DNA of 35,215 bases. It comes from JAXMBX01 sp046349635 (GTDB lineage: Bacteria; Planctomycetota; Planctomycetia; Planctomycetales; Planctomycetaceae). Below are positions 26,186 to 33,992 of the stretch, one piece after another. Position 1 is the stretch's first letter, and each line of letters starts with the position of its first letter. The position numbers and the translations under genes are program-made. The notes under the pieces are model-generated. The model saw only the letters and a list, made by a program, of their open reading frames with translations, made no database searches and was not told the origin of the DNA. The stretch covers positions 1 through 35,215 of the forward strand of contig JAXMBX010000053.1 of assembly GCA_046349635.1 (NCBI GenBank), in the 5' to 3' direction.

Positions 26186-26794
26186 TACAGAGTCATCTCC
26201 GATCCATCGAGGGGTGAGTGAATTTCAAGAAGTCCGAGGACCAGGACTAATCGACGAAGGAAGCTTGCAGAATCAATTCGATGGTGGGGGCGTTTGTCTC
26301 AGGGGGCTGAAGCCGTGGTGCGGCACGCTTCTCACGACTAAGAATTTTCTGGCATGGTGGATCGCGAAAGTGTTTTTCCAACGTATCAAAATTTCTACAA
26401 AGTTCGGATGCGATCGTCAATCAGAAGATTGCGTAAACTGCCCCACTTTGAAAGTTCTGTTTGATGGTGTCTTTTGGTGGTTTGCTCTCTTTTGGCCTGT
26501 TTGACATCTTTTTTTGCGCAGGGAGCGCAACGAAAGGTTTCGGTAATCGAGGCTAGAGTCCAGAGCTCTTCAACAAGGTGTAGTTATGCCTGCTGTATGC
26601 AAGGGAATGGGGAGAACGTTGCGCGAAGGGAGCAAATCTCAGAAACGGGAAAAAAGCGATTGGAAAGCAGAATGATTGATGACCGATGCATGTGAAGACA
26701 TTCCAAAGTGACCGAATTGCAACGCAACTGACTTCAACTCGTTTGTTCTTAACCAAATCTTCATAACGACTACCTTGTTCAGGAGCGTGAGTTC
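26186..26794. other. 609-base divergent intergenic region without a supported gene
   Basis: The region separates the leftward PAS kinase gene from the rightward pseudo-receiver gene and is clearly more A/T-rich than its neighbours from about 26340 on. It contains a perfect inverted repeat TTGCGC-AGGGA-GCGCAA (26514-26530) just behind a T7 run and a consensus-like TTGACA (26501-26506). A small inverted repeat CAATC-AGAA-GATTG lies at 26418-26431. No fitting -10 box pairs with the TTGACA. A 73-codon open frame at 26474-26695 has no protein-like character. The region likely holds both promoters and perhaps a small RNA. Confidence 0.4.
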
Positions 26795-27472
26795 ATGCGG
26801 ATTCTCGTGATCAGCAACCTGGGGTTGATTCGCCAAACGGTTGAACAGTCGCTCCACGGCGAGGGGCACACCATTCAGACGGCCGAGAGCGTACCTCAGG
26901 CCGTGGATATCCTGCGCATGCAGGTGAACATGGATGTAATCATTTGTGAGTGGGCCATCCGGGATCAGACGGCGTTTGACCTGTACCAGCAGTATCGTCA
27001 GATGGACCGTCTTTCAGATCATGGCGAAGCTCCCTTTCCGCAATTCCTGGTCTTCGAAACACCCGGGCGGATGTTGACGCGGACAACGGCACCTGTAAAG
27101 CGCGACGTGAAGGCGGAGTCGCTGATTGCGCTGGGGTGTGCCGAGTTCATCGATAAGCCCATCGACCGTCCTTTTTTGAAAGAACGCATCCGTAAGATTG
27201 AGCTTCAGCGCGTCTCGAAGATGATTCGGGAGAAACAGTCTGAATCAGATTCAAAGGAAAAGAGGGAATCGTGCACGGGGGGCGGTGAAGCGAGGAGTGT
27301 CGTCGACAATGACCTGGTGACGACGCAACTGAAGGCCCAACTCCTGTGTCTGGATGAACACGCGGCAACAACAGCAAGTCACTTGCAGGAAGTCCGGGAA
27401 GCGATTAACCAGATCCTCGGGAGGGTTGCTGCGGCGAACCAGGAACTTGTGGGAGCGGCCACCGGTAACTAG
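26795..27472 (+). CDS. Receiver-like protein with Glu at the phospho-acceptor site
   Basis: The 225-residue protein starts at ATG with CAGGAG 9 bases upstream. Residues 1-130 follow the receiver fold: MRILVISNLGLIRQTVEQSL, then DVIICEWAIRDQTAFDLYQQ, then AEFIDKPIDRPFLKERI. The acidic pair is lost (SN at 7-8), the phospho-acceptor position is Glu52, and the lysine (Lys121) is kept. A long insert at about 70-105 separates the central strands. Residues about 135-175 are charged and flexible. The last 50 form a predicted helix or coiled coil (TTQLKAQLLCLDEHAATTAS and onward). There is no DNA-binding or enzymatic output domain. It may act as a constitutively 'on' or phosphate-independent binding partner, possibly of the neighbouring PAS kinase system. 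That link is inference from position. Confidence 0.75.
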   Translation: MRILVISNLGLIRQTVEQSLHGEGHTIQTAESVPQAVDILRMQVNMDVIICEWAIRDQTAFDLYQQYRQMDRLSDHGEAPFPQFLVFETPGRMLTRTTAPVKRDVKAESLIALGCAEFIDKPIDRPFLKERIRKIELQRVSKMIREKQSESDSKEKRESCTGGGEARSVVDNDLVTTQLKAQLLCLDEHAATTASHLQEVREAINQILGRVAAANQELVGAATGN

Positions 27473-27692
27473 GGCGCGTGGCATCTCTACGGGCGTCGCA
27501 TCGGGTACTCACGATTCTCTATCATGGCGGACGGGGTGTCGGAAACCGAAACCCTCCGGTTTGCCGACGGTCAGTAAGGGAAGGACGCGATCCGTGCTGA
27601 ACCGATTGTTGTGCAAACCGGGGTGCGGATGCGGAAGGAGAACTGCTTCGTAATGGATACAGAAACGCACTTTGATGACGGTGGATGCGTCT
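27473..27692. other. Spacer of unclear content
   Basis: No convincing gene is seen between the pseudo-receiver stop and the doubtful leftward ORF at 27693. A leftward open frame (27509-27745, 78 codons, rich in His and Pro) crosses this stretch. It has no start signal and matches nothing I recognise, but it could be the 3' end of a decayed gene that begins at 28031. Confidence 0.25.
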
Positions 27693-28031
27693 TCAATCGC
27701 ATCCCCGAATGAACAGCCGATGCCATAGTTGTGGTTTCCGTTCAATAAGGATCTTAAAAGTTTTGCAGCAGGTCCCGTTCGTGGCGATAGCCGAAAGCAT
27801 CGTTGCGCAGGAGATCCCCCTCATTTTTTTCAGGCAATGCCGGAGTTCCTGGGCGGCAAATTTCTTGCGAGGGGTGGCGCGAAGATCGACGAAGATTGTG
27901 AGGGAGCCCGTACCTTGCTTGTAGAACAGGGTGCTCGTCGAATCGGCCGCGAGGGAGCATCTGCACAGAAACAGGCTCAGAACCAGAGCCAACAGCATAT
28001 GAAGGAGGCGAACTCTCACGTGAAGACCCAC
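27693..28031 (-). CDS. Doubtful small secreted protein, possibly frameshifted
   Basis: The first 30 residues form a good signal peptide (LLHMLLALVLSLFLCRCSLAA), followed by SLTIFVDLRATPRKKFAAQE and LRHCLKK. After an A7 run (complement of 27824-27830) the annotated frame becomes Cys/Arg/Ile-rich and ends at 27693 (112 residues). If one A is added the frame reads NEGDLLRNDAFGYRHERDLL and stops at 27754, giving 92 residues that look more natural. The start is GTG at 28031, six bases after the stop of the preceding leftward gene; GTG or ATG codons at residues 5 and 12 are alternatives. ATPRKKFAAQELRHCLKK recalls the opening of GH67/DUF4838-type N-terminal domains, so it may be a remnant of a larger gene. 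Function unknown. Confidence 0.4.
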   Translation of the reverse strand: MGLHVRVRLLHMLLALVLSLFLCRCSLAADSTSTLFYKQGTGSLTIFVDLRATPRKKFAAQELRHCLKKMRGISCATMLSAIATNGTCCKTFKILIERKPQLWHRLFIRGCD

Positions 28032-28037
28032 TTGGTG

Positions 28038-28625
28038 TCAGTTCTTCTTGTCATCACCGGAAGAAACTTCGACGGACGTGATAGAACCATTCTTCTTGAG
28101 GTTCTTGTCGAAATGGAGGGTGGCCTTAAGAGGGATCTTTTCCATCCCCTTCACTGTCACTTTGGGGGTGGAGCTGAAACCTGAACCGGGGTTCGTGACC
28201 ACAATCTTTTTGATTTGCCCGTTTTCGACGAGCGCGTGCCCCTGTGCAGGAGTGTTTTTCCACAGCCCCCCTTTCTGAGGCTGATAGCGATAGAAATTGG
28301 AGACTTCGTCCAGGCGCTCATTCGTGATCCCTTTCGGTTGGAGAACCCGCATCAGAGCTTCCTTATTGCGGCGGGCTTCTTCAGGAGTCGGAGGACCGTT
28401 GCGGGAAGGGCGGACGCCGCTGAAGGCTTCGCGAAAGACTTCGGGCGTGACACCCAGGGCGGCGGCAATGAGTACGACCGGACGCCCATGGTCCTTCGGA
28501 TTGAGATCATACCCCCCGGAAAAAGTGAGCGGAACTTTAGTTTCCTCAGCGTGGAGAGGAAACGCCGTGATAGAGGTCGTCAGAGCCAATAGAGAAACGA
28601 GTGAAAGTTTGAAGGATGAGCGCAT
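28038..28625 (-). CDS. Secreted hypothetical protein with a GSGF beta-strand repeat unit
   Basis: The start at ATG 28625 is preferred because GTGGGAG lies about 8 bases before it and the signal peptide (MRSSFKLSLVSLLALTTSIT, ending PLHAEE) begins there. An upstream extension to 28664 has no signal logic. The mature part of about 168 residues has a helical N-terminal half (PEVFREAFSGVRPSRNGPPT, NKEALMRVLQPKGITNERLD) and a C-terminal strand-rich unit, IKKIVVTNPGSGFSSTPKVT, then ATLHFDKNLKKNGSITSVEV. The 'NPGSGFxSxPxVT' pattern occurs in beta-rich surface and fibre proteins. The NERLDEVSNFYRYQP segment is seen, from memory, in other planctomycete secreted proteins. It is probably periplasmic; the role is unknown. 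Confidence 0.75.
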   Translation of the reverse strand: MRSSFKLSLVSLLALTTSITAFPLHAEETKVPLTFSGGYDLNPKDHGRPVVLIAAALGVTPEVFREAFSGVRPSRNGPPTPEEARRNKEALMRVLQPKGITNERLDEVSNFYRYQPQKGGLWKNTPAQGHALVENGQIKKIVVTNPGSGFSSTPKVTVKGMEKIPLKATLHFDKNLKKNGSITSVEVSSGDDKKN

Positions 28626-28703
28626 AAGGTGTCTCCCACACGAAGGCTGATGGCAGGGTTGCACGGGAAAATCATAACGCGCCGGAGTAAGGCTTGCAGC
28701 AGG

Positions 28704-29573
28704 TTAAAGCAGACGGGCCAGGTTCCCTGGAAGTGGAGACTCGAAGTTCAAAAATTCGCCCGAGACGGGATGACAAATTCGGAGAAATGAGGCGTGGAGG
28801 GCCACGCGACGCGCGGGATTGGTCTGGGCGCCATACTTCCGATCGCCGACGACAGGGCAACCGAGATCCGCCATGTGCACCCGAATCTGGTTGCGGCGTC
28901 CGGTTTGGAGGATCAGTTCGACCTGCGAGAAGTCGGCAGAGCGCTGCAGGATCTTGTAATCCGTGATGGCGAGACGGGTCTGCTCACCGGCCGGAGCGCT
29001 GAAGACCTTGTAAGGCCCGGATTCATCCAGGTGGGAGGTGACAGTCCCCTGCTCTTCCGGCGGAGCACCTTCGACAACGGCGAGGTACCGTTTTTCCGTC
29101 TGGTCCCAGTTCTCCTGGAGAATTCGTTTCGCGTCCTCCGTGCGGGCGAAGACCATCAGGCCGGAGGTTTCGAAATCCAGCCGGTGGACAATCCAGACCC
29201 GTTCCGGACTGCGGGGATTTCCGCGACGGACATAATCCGTCAGAAACGCATAGACGGTTTTGTCCTTCTCTGTGTCGCTGGCCATGCTCAACAGATTCTC
29301 CGGCTTGTCGATGACGAGCAGTGATTCATCTTCGAACACAATGCGAAGACCGGCAGGGAGCGATGTTTTCGCGGGGGCCTCCTGTGAAGGGGCGATGAGG
29401 ACCACGTCCCCAACCTGGAGGGGGTGATTCGTGCGGCTGGCGGGGAGGCCGTTGACCTGAATCGAGCCGTACTTCAGCCACTGACGGATCTTGGTCCGTT
29501 TCACTTCGGGATGAGCGGCGAACAGGAACGGGAGGAGTTCCGCAGGTTGCGTGATGGTGTGCGTGGCGTGCAT
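28704..29573 (-). CDS. RluA-family RNA pseudouridine synthase
   Basis: This 289-residue enzyme converts uridine to pseudouridine in rRNA or tRNA. Residues about 8-65 form an S4 RNA-binding domain (RTKIRQWLKYGSIQVNGLPA). The catalytic domain carries LLVIDKPENLLSM, the signature HRLDFETSGLMVFAR with catalytic Asp133, and later GRRNQIRVHMADLGCPVVGD with RKYGA. All are intact and the length is usual. CAGGA lies about 8 bases before the ATG. The target position cannot be assigned: RluA, RluC and RluD types share these motifs. The gene is transcribed away from the alpha/beta-hydrolase gene across a 135-base spacer. Confidence 0.92.
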   Translation of the reverse strand: MHATHTITQPAELLPFLFAAHPEVKRTKIRQWLKYGSIQVNGLPASRTNHPLQVGDVVLIAPSQEAPAKTSLPAGLRIVFEDESLLVIDKPENLLSMASDTEKDKTVYAFLTDYVRRGNPRSPERVWIVHRLDFETSGLMVFARTEDAKRILQENWDQTEKRYLAVVEGAPPEEQGTVTSHLDESGPYKVFSAPAGEQTRLAITDYKILQRSADFSQVELILQTGRRNQIRVHMADLGCPVVGDRKYGAQTNPARRVALHASFLRICHPVSGEFLNFESPLPGNLARLL

Positions 29574-29654
29574 GAGGGTTGTCCTGAAAGGTCATCTTAG
29601 TTCCTGAAGCGAACTTTCGCGACCAAAAGGCCTGTTTTGAAGGAAGAATGCCGA

Positions 29655-29682
29655 TTGACCGGATTTGGCAATTTCCGATAAA
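29655..29682 (+). promoter_or_regulatory. Sigma70-like promoter for the alpha/beta-hydrolase gene
   Basis: TTGACC (29655-29660) and GATAAA (29677-29682) are separated by 16 bases. The predicted start of transcription leaves a short leader containing CGGAGG, which lies five bases before the ATG at 29709. Confidence 0.45.
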
Positions 29683-29708
29683 TTCCCGGCCAAATCCCGG
29701 AGGTATTT

Positions 29709-31109
29709 ATGTCCCGTCAAAGATTCAGCGTGGTGGCGTTTGTTCTGGTGGTGTTCCTTTGTGGGCCGTCGGTTCCGACGAGTGCCGCACCACATTATCC
29801 GGAGTGGTGGAAATATCTGCCTCGCGCGGATCAGAACAACGTTTGGTATGCGCAGAACAAAGACTCACGGACGGTCTTTATTTTCATCCACGGGGTCTTT
29901 TCGAGTTCCCGGTCATGCTGGCTGTATGAGTCACCGGACAAGGATCCCATGAAGTGTGCCTATTGGCCGCAGTTGCTGGTTGAGGACGCCGCCCTGCACA
30001 GGCCATCCATTTACCTTGCGGGATTTTACACCAAACTCAATTCGGGGCGTTATGACATGGCGCAGGCCGCCCAGGAATTGATCGAATCCCTAAAAGCGGA
30101 CCGAGTGCTGGAAGGACGGCGGGAGGTGATCTTCGTCGGTCACAGCACGGGGGGAATCATGGCCCGGTACTTGTTGACGCATCACAGCGAGCAGTTTACA
30201 GGCAAGAAGATCGGCCTGCTGCTGATGGCTTCTCCTTCGATGGGATCGAAGCTGGCGAACATCGGACATATCCCGGCGAAGTTCATGGATCAGCAACTGG
30301 GGATGCAACTGGAATGGAACAGTCCCTTCCTGGTACAGCTGGATCGGGACTTCCGGGCATTGCTGCATGACAAACGGACGCTGCAGATCGAAGGCAAGGA
30401 AGTCATCGAGAACAAGTTCGTGATTGAGAGTTCGCTGATCCCGACGCGGACGGTGGTTGTCGAAGAAGCATCCGGATCCCGTTACTTCGGGCCGGCCCGG
30501 ATGATCGGCGGTTCGGATCACCATTCCATCGTGAAGCCCCAAAGCGCCGAGGATCCGATTCACAAGGTGCTGGTGGCGTTTTATCTGGAGCGGTTCTCAC
30601 CGGATGGCAAGAAAAGCCAGCAGCAGTTGGAGGCTCAATTACTGGAGGCGGACCGGGAGATCGATCGGAACCCCAAGGATGCGTTTGCCTATCACAAGCG
30701 GGGTCAGGCCTGCCTGGGTCTGGAACGTCTGCAGAACGCGCTGCAGGCCTTGGACCGTGCGATCGAGCTGTACCCCCATTATTTCGATGCGTTGCAAGAG
30801 CGGGCGATCGTGCACGCCCGGTTGCAGCAGTTTGATCGGGCAATGACGGACATCAACGCGGCCCACGACGTTCTACCGGATCATCCGACGCCGTATGTCC
30901 TGCGCGGCATGTTTCGCCAGAGCATGGCCGAACAGGAAAATGACCTCGTCCGCAAAAAGGAACTGCACGAAGCTGCATTGGAGGACCTGAGCCTGGGAAT
31001 GCGGATGCAGACAAACATTGGCGCGATTGTCCATCCACTGCGGGCGAAGTCGTTGCAAGCGCTGGGGCGGACCGAGGAAGCCCAGGCCGAATTGAAGAGC
31101 GTGAACTAA
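29709..31109 (+). CDS. Secreted alpha/beta-hydrolase with C-terminal TPR repeats
   Basis: The 466-residue protein starts with a signal peptide (RFSVVAFVLVVFLCGPSVPT, cut near SAA). The hydrolase domain shows the oxyanion strand VFIFIHGVFSSS (about residues 56-67) and the nucleophile elbow GHSTGG with Ser146, then LLLMASPSMGSKLA. A late His in GGSDHHSIVKP probably completes the triad; the acid is not certain. Residues about 305-425 contain three or more TPR helix pairs (DAFAYHKRGQACLGLERLQN, HYFDALQERAIVHARLQQFD). The fold resembles lipase or PGAP1-like esterases; the TPR part suggests a protein partner. CGGAGG and a promoter precede it, and a strong terminator follows 30 bases after the stop. 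It appears to be a single-gene unit. Confidence 0.85.
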   Translation: MSRQRFSVVAFVLVVFLCGPSVPTSAAPHYPEWWKYLPRADQNNVWYAQNKDSRTVFIFIHGVFSSSRSCWLYESPDKDPMKCAYWPQLLVEDAALHRPSIYLAGFYTKLNSGRYDMAQAAQELIESLKADRVLEGRREVIFVGHSTGGIMARYLLTHHSEQFTGKKIGLLLMASPSMGSKLANIGHIPAKFMDQQLGMQLEWNSPFLVQLDRDFRALLHDKRTLQIEGKEVIENKFVIESSLIPTRTVVVEEASGSRYFGPARMIGGSDHHSIVKPQSAEDPIHKVLVAFYLERFSPDGKKSQQQLEAQLLEADREIDRNPKDAFAYHKRGQACLGLERLQNALQALDRAIELYPHYFDALQERAIVHARLQQFDRAMTDINAAHDVLPDHPTPYVLRGMFRQSMAEQENDLVRKKELHEAALEDLSLGMRMQTNIGAIVHPLRAKSLQALGRTEEAQAELKSVN

Positions 31110-31139
31110 CCTCTCTCATACCGGCTCAAAAATAGAAGG

Positions 31140-31177
31140 CCCGTCGATGTTTGAGAAACAACCATCGACGGGTTTTT
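31140..31177. terminator. Rho-independent, probably bidirectional terminator
   Basis: CCCGTCGATG (31140-31149) pairs perfectly with CATCGACGGG (31163-31172) across a 13-base loop and is followed by TTTTT on the plus strand. On the minus strand the same stem is followed by CCTTCTATTTTTG, so it can also serve the convergent VOC genes. Confidence 0.85.
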
Positions 31178-31206
31178 GCGTTATCTGAGACGGGCGGCGG
31201 CGTTTT

Positions 31207-31695
31207 TTAATGGCCGCTTTGGGCGAACGCTTCCTGCATCGCGGCTTTGAGTTGCTCGGGATTGAGGTCTTCCATGTGAGTGGCGATGGACCACTTATGT
31301 CCGAACGGATCTTGGATAACCCCATAACGGTCACCCCAGAACATGTCGGCGACGGGCATGATGACCGTGGCCCCGGCATCCACGGCGCGCTTCACGGCGG
31401 CGTCGACATCCGGGACATAGCGATGGATGGTGACGGGAGACCCCTTGAGAGCCGTCGGAGACTCCGACTTGCCGCCGCAGAATTCGGGGAAGTCATCCAC
31501 GAGGAAGAACATGCTGTTGCCGAGCCGCATGGCACCGTGCATGATTCGCTTTCCATCGGGAGCGGGGAGGCTGTGAATGACTTCCGCGCCGAAGGCCTGC
31601 TTGTAAAACTCGATGGCTTTCGCCGCCCCGTTACAGACCAGGTGCGGAATCAAATGCTCACTGCCGGGGGGAATCGGTTGATTGGACTTCGTCAT
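31207..31695 (-). CDS. VOC-superfamily protein, PhnB/glyoxalase-like
   Basis: The 162-residue protein has the paired beta-alpha-beta-beta-beta units of the vicinal oxygen chelate fold: LIPHLVCNGAAKAIEFYKQA, FGAEVIHSLPAPDGKRIMHG, MFFLVDDFPEF, VDAAVKRAVDAGATVIMPVA and WGDRYGVIQDPFGHKWSIAT. The last motif is typical of the PhnB-like group. Such proteins bind metal and small molecules; the substrate cannot be read here. AAAGGAG lies about 8 bases upstream of the ATG. A second VOC gene lies 72 bases upstream on the same strand, so the two may share a transcript. Confidence 0.88.
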   Translation of the reverse strand: MTKSNQPIPPGSEHLIPHLVCNGAAKAIEFYKQAFGAEVIHSLPAPDGKRIMHGAMRLGNSMFFLVDDFPEFCGGKSESPTALKGSPVTIHRYVPDVDAAVKRAVDAGATVIMPVADMFWGDRYGVIQDPFGHKWSIATHMEDLNPEQLKAAMQEAFAQSGH

Positions 31696-31767
31696 GATAG
31701 AAACTCCTTTCGAGTGAATGATGGCGCGATGTTGACAGGGGAAATAATCAGCGGAAAAGAATCGGGT

Positions 31768-32223
31768 TTAATCGGCGGCGGCTTGCAGGGCTTTGATGTC
31801 CAGTTTGACCATGGTCATCAGGGCCTGCATCACACTCCCCGCCTTGGGACCGCTCAGTAATTCGGGGAGAATGGTGGGGACGATCTGCCAGGAGAGTCCG
31901 AACTTGTCCTTGAGCCAGCCGCATTGAGACTCTGCTCCACCGGCGGAAAGTCTCTCCCAGTAGAAGTCTACTTCGTCCTGGTCTTTGCAATTCACGACGA
32001 ATGAGACCGCCTCAGTGAACTTGAAGTGTGGACCGCCGTTAAGGCCCACGAATCTGAGTCCCTCCAGTTCGAACTGGACCGTCATCACGGGACTGCTCTC
32101 CCCTCCCCCCTGGCGGACGACATTCAGAATCTTGGAGTTGGGGAAAATGGAGGTGTAGAACCGCGCGGCCTCTTCAGCTTGACCATCAAACCACAAAAAC
32201 GGGGTGATTTTTTGAATCGTCAC
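31768..32223 (-). CDS. VOC-superfamily protein, PhnB/3-demethylubiquinone-methyltransferase-like
   Basis: The GTG at 32223 is chosen because CAGGGAG lies seven bases before it and the family N-terminus begins there (VTIQKITPFLWFDGQAEEAA). An upstream ATG at 32313 would add 30 non-conserved residues. The 151-residue product contains RFYTSIFPNSKILNVVRQGG, LRFVGLNGGPHFKFTEAVSF, CKDQDEVDFYWERLSAGGAE and CGWLKDKFGLSWQIVP, a standard pattern for this VOC subgroup often named after PhnB. Despite database names it is not shown to be a methyltransferase. The reaction is unknown. Confidence 0.87.
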   Translation of the reverse strand: MTIQKITPFLWFDGQAEEAARFYTSIFPNSKILNVVRQGGGESSPVMTVQFELEGLRFVGLNGGPHFKFTEAVSFVVNCKDQDEVDFYWERLSAGGAESQCGWLKDKFGLSWQIVPTILPELLSGPKAGSVMQALMTMVKLDIKALQAAAD

Positions 32224-32328
32224 GGATTTCTCCCTGTTTCGAGCACAAGATGCGAGAGCCAAGTTCGTTCTCCCGACAACTGATAGTCGAAAGGGAAACG
32301 GACTGATCGACAATCACGACTCAAAAAT

Positions 32329-32374
32329 AAAAAAAACGTCCCCAAAATGGCTGTTGAAGCCGAATATTTTGAGG
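32329..32374 (-). terminator. Rho-independent terminator of the glycosidase-like gene
   Basis: On the minus strand CCTCAAAAT (complement of 32366-32374) pairs with ATTTTGGGG (complement of 32340-32348), with one G-U pair. An inner GGCT/AGCC stem with a five-base loop sits inside it. The stem is followed after three bases by a run of eight T (complement of 32329-32336). It lies about 70 bases beyond the stop at 32442. Confidence 0.75.
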
Positions 32375-32441
32375 CGTCGCAGGAACTGCAATCCTTGGCA
32401 GGATTTGCAGATGCGATGAAAAAGCAGGGTTTCAGAACCGG

Positions 32442-33866
32442 TTAATTTTGCGTGAACTGGAAGGCGTACAGCTTGGCCCGTTTGAGATGGATCCGGAGCC
32501 GGATCGGTTTGCCTGCAAGCTTGGAGAGATCCTGATTTCCTCGCCAGTAGACCCGCTGATCGATGAAGTTCCCGCCGATTTCTTCGCAGTCAGCCAACGT
32601 AAAACCAGGAATCGGTTGGCCTTGTTCATTCTGGACTTCGACGAAGGCGGTCCCCATGGAGCCGGTATCAATATTCAACCGGAGGTGGTTCCCCTTGAAG
32701 ATGATGGGAGGAGTGCGCAAGAAGCCCCCCTGAAAGTCGGCGTCGGCGGAAACGAAGCCGTCGAGCCGCTGGCGGACGATTCCGACCCCTCCGGATTCTT
32801 TCAGCGAATCTTTGTACTCAGCTCGCAGAATTGCCGAGTCGTGCAGGCGACCACTGGAGTAATAGTACTGATAGAGATAGTTGCCGCGGCGGACGATGCC
32901 GGGGGCCATGACGGCATACCACCGGTCCCATTCATCGGCCAGACCGGTCGGGAAATAAGGTTCGCGGCTGGGGCGGTCCCAGTGAACGCCGTCCCGGCTG
33001 ACCGCGAGTTGCACTTCCAGCAGCCCGAAGTCTTCCCACCGCCCAGCCACCGGAGGCTGGATGAAGGCATGTTCCTTGGGGAGGAAATGCCGGAACTGGG
33101 CCGTGAACATCAGTTCGGTATCAGCGGCCCAGGGATAGATCGAGGCGGCGTTGTAGTAAATGTCGGAGTGGGGATCATCCTGCTTGTCGGCAGAGAGGAC
33201 GACCTCTGCATTTTCGACGGCGAAAAACATCCGGTCGTTGGAGGTTTTCTTATATGGCCACGGTTTGAGGAGGTCATCCGTTTCGATACGGGCGATCCGC
33301 CGTTGGTTCTCGGAGTTGTAGTCCAGAGCGCGGAGATAGACAGTGTATTTCCCCCGCTTGGAATCCCACTGGGCGATACAGGGATTGTCGGGATAAAACG
33401 GCAGGACGCGGCCCACTTTGGTGAAATTTACCCCGTCGGCGGAAACGCTGGCGTAGACCCCGTGGATGGCCGGGTCAAACGGGCTGGAATACTCGATATA
33501 GAAGAGCTTGTAACGGCGGGCGGGATCTGGGTCGTGCAGATCGAGGAATGGGGTGGTGAAAATTCCCCCGCCGAGGCGGGTGCCGGTCCGTTTGAAGTGA
33601 ATGGTATCAGTGCTCTCCAGGAGATCGATGCTGTCCGCACCGAGATACAGGCGGACGGTCCCCTCGTGATCGATCACACGGCTGACATGCCCGAAAAACG
33701 GTTTTCCTTGATCGTCGAGAGCGAGTCCCATTTTCTGGGCGGGGTTGGTGCGAAGTTCAATCCGCTCACTCTCGGCGATGAAGCGGCGGTCGATGAACAG
33801 TTGCTTCTGGTCGGAGACATCGAGAGGCGAGGCCGCGAGAAATAGAAACGACAGAACGTAAAGCAT
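32442..33866 (-). CDS. Secreted glycoside-hydrolase-like five-bladed propeller protein
   Basis: The 474-residue protein begins with a signal peptide (MLYVLSFLFLAASPL). QKQLFIDRRFIAESERIELR and PAQKMGLALDD open a planctomycete family that resembles GH32/GH43/GH117 propellers: repeated blades with Asp and Arg motifs such as DPDPARRYKLFYIEYSSPFD, SADGVNFTKVGRVLPFY, DNPCIAQWDSKRGKYTVYLR and SRDGVHWDRPSREPYFPTG. The C-terminal strands after residue 380 (GGFLRTPPIIFKGNHLRLNI, VQNEQGQPIPGFTLADCEEI) look like a small beta-sandwich. Substrate is unknown; action on polysaccharide outside the cytoplasm is an inference. CAGGGA lies before the ATG. A terminator follows the gene and a hairpin precedes it. 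Confidence 0.75.
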   Translation of the reverse strand: MLYVLSFLFLAASPLDVSDQKQLFIDRRFIAESERIELRTNPAQKMGLALDDQGKPFFGHVSRVIDHEGTVRLYLGADSIDLLESTDTIHFKRTGTRLGGGIFTTPFLDLHDPDPARRYKLFYIEYSSPFDPAIHGVYASVSADGVNFTKVGRVLPFYPDNPCIAQWDSKRGKYTVYLRALDYNSENQRRIARIETDDLLKPWPYKKTSNDRMFFAVENAEVVLSADKQDDPHSDIYYNAASIYPWAADTELMFTAQFRHFLPKEHAFIQPPVAGRWEDFGLLEVQLAVSRDGVHWDRPSREPYFPTGLADEWDRWYAVMAPGIVRRGNYLYQYYYSSGRLHDSAILRAEYKDSLKESGGVGIVRQRLDGFVSADADFQGGFLRTPPIIFKGNHLRLNIDTGSMGTAFVEVQNEQGQPIPGFTLADCEEIGGNFIDQRVYWRGNQDLSKLAGKPIRLRIHLKRAKLYAFQFTQN

Positions 33867-33895
33867 GCGGATTGATCCCTGCAGTTGTTCTTGAA

Positions 33896-33919
33896 AAGGC
33901 CGATCCTGGCGCGGATCGG
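33896..33919 (-). terminator. Hairpin behind ogt, possible weak terminator
   Basis: CCGATCC (33900-33906) pairs perfectly with GGATCGG (33913-33919). Read leftward the stem is followed by CCTTTTC, a short T-run. It lies about 75 bases after the ogt stop and about 35 bases before the next leftward start, so it could separate the two units. Confidence 0.45.
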
Positions 33920-33992
33920 TCAGTCAACCGTCAGCGATCTTACCGCACGAAAGTATCAGATGGGGAGTGTGACGAGTTGTCGACGGAGACTC

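Noticed and set aside
26350..26365. TGGCATGGTGGATCGC as a sigma54 promoter
   Set aside because: The -12 element does not match TTGC well, and the position far from either gene gives no support.
26474..26695. 73-codon open frame in the divergent spacer
   Set aside because: No ribosome-binding site, Cys/Ser/Arg-rich composition and no recognisable feature.
32448..33845. Plus-strand open frame of 465 codons opposite the glycosidase-like gene
   Set aside because: It mirrors almost the whole minus-strand gene, which has a signal peptide, blade motifs and a terminator. The plus-strand product has no start signal and no known motif.
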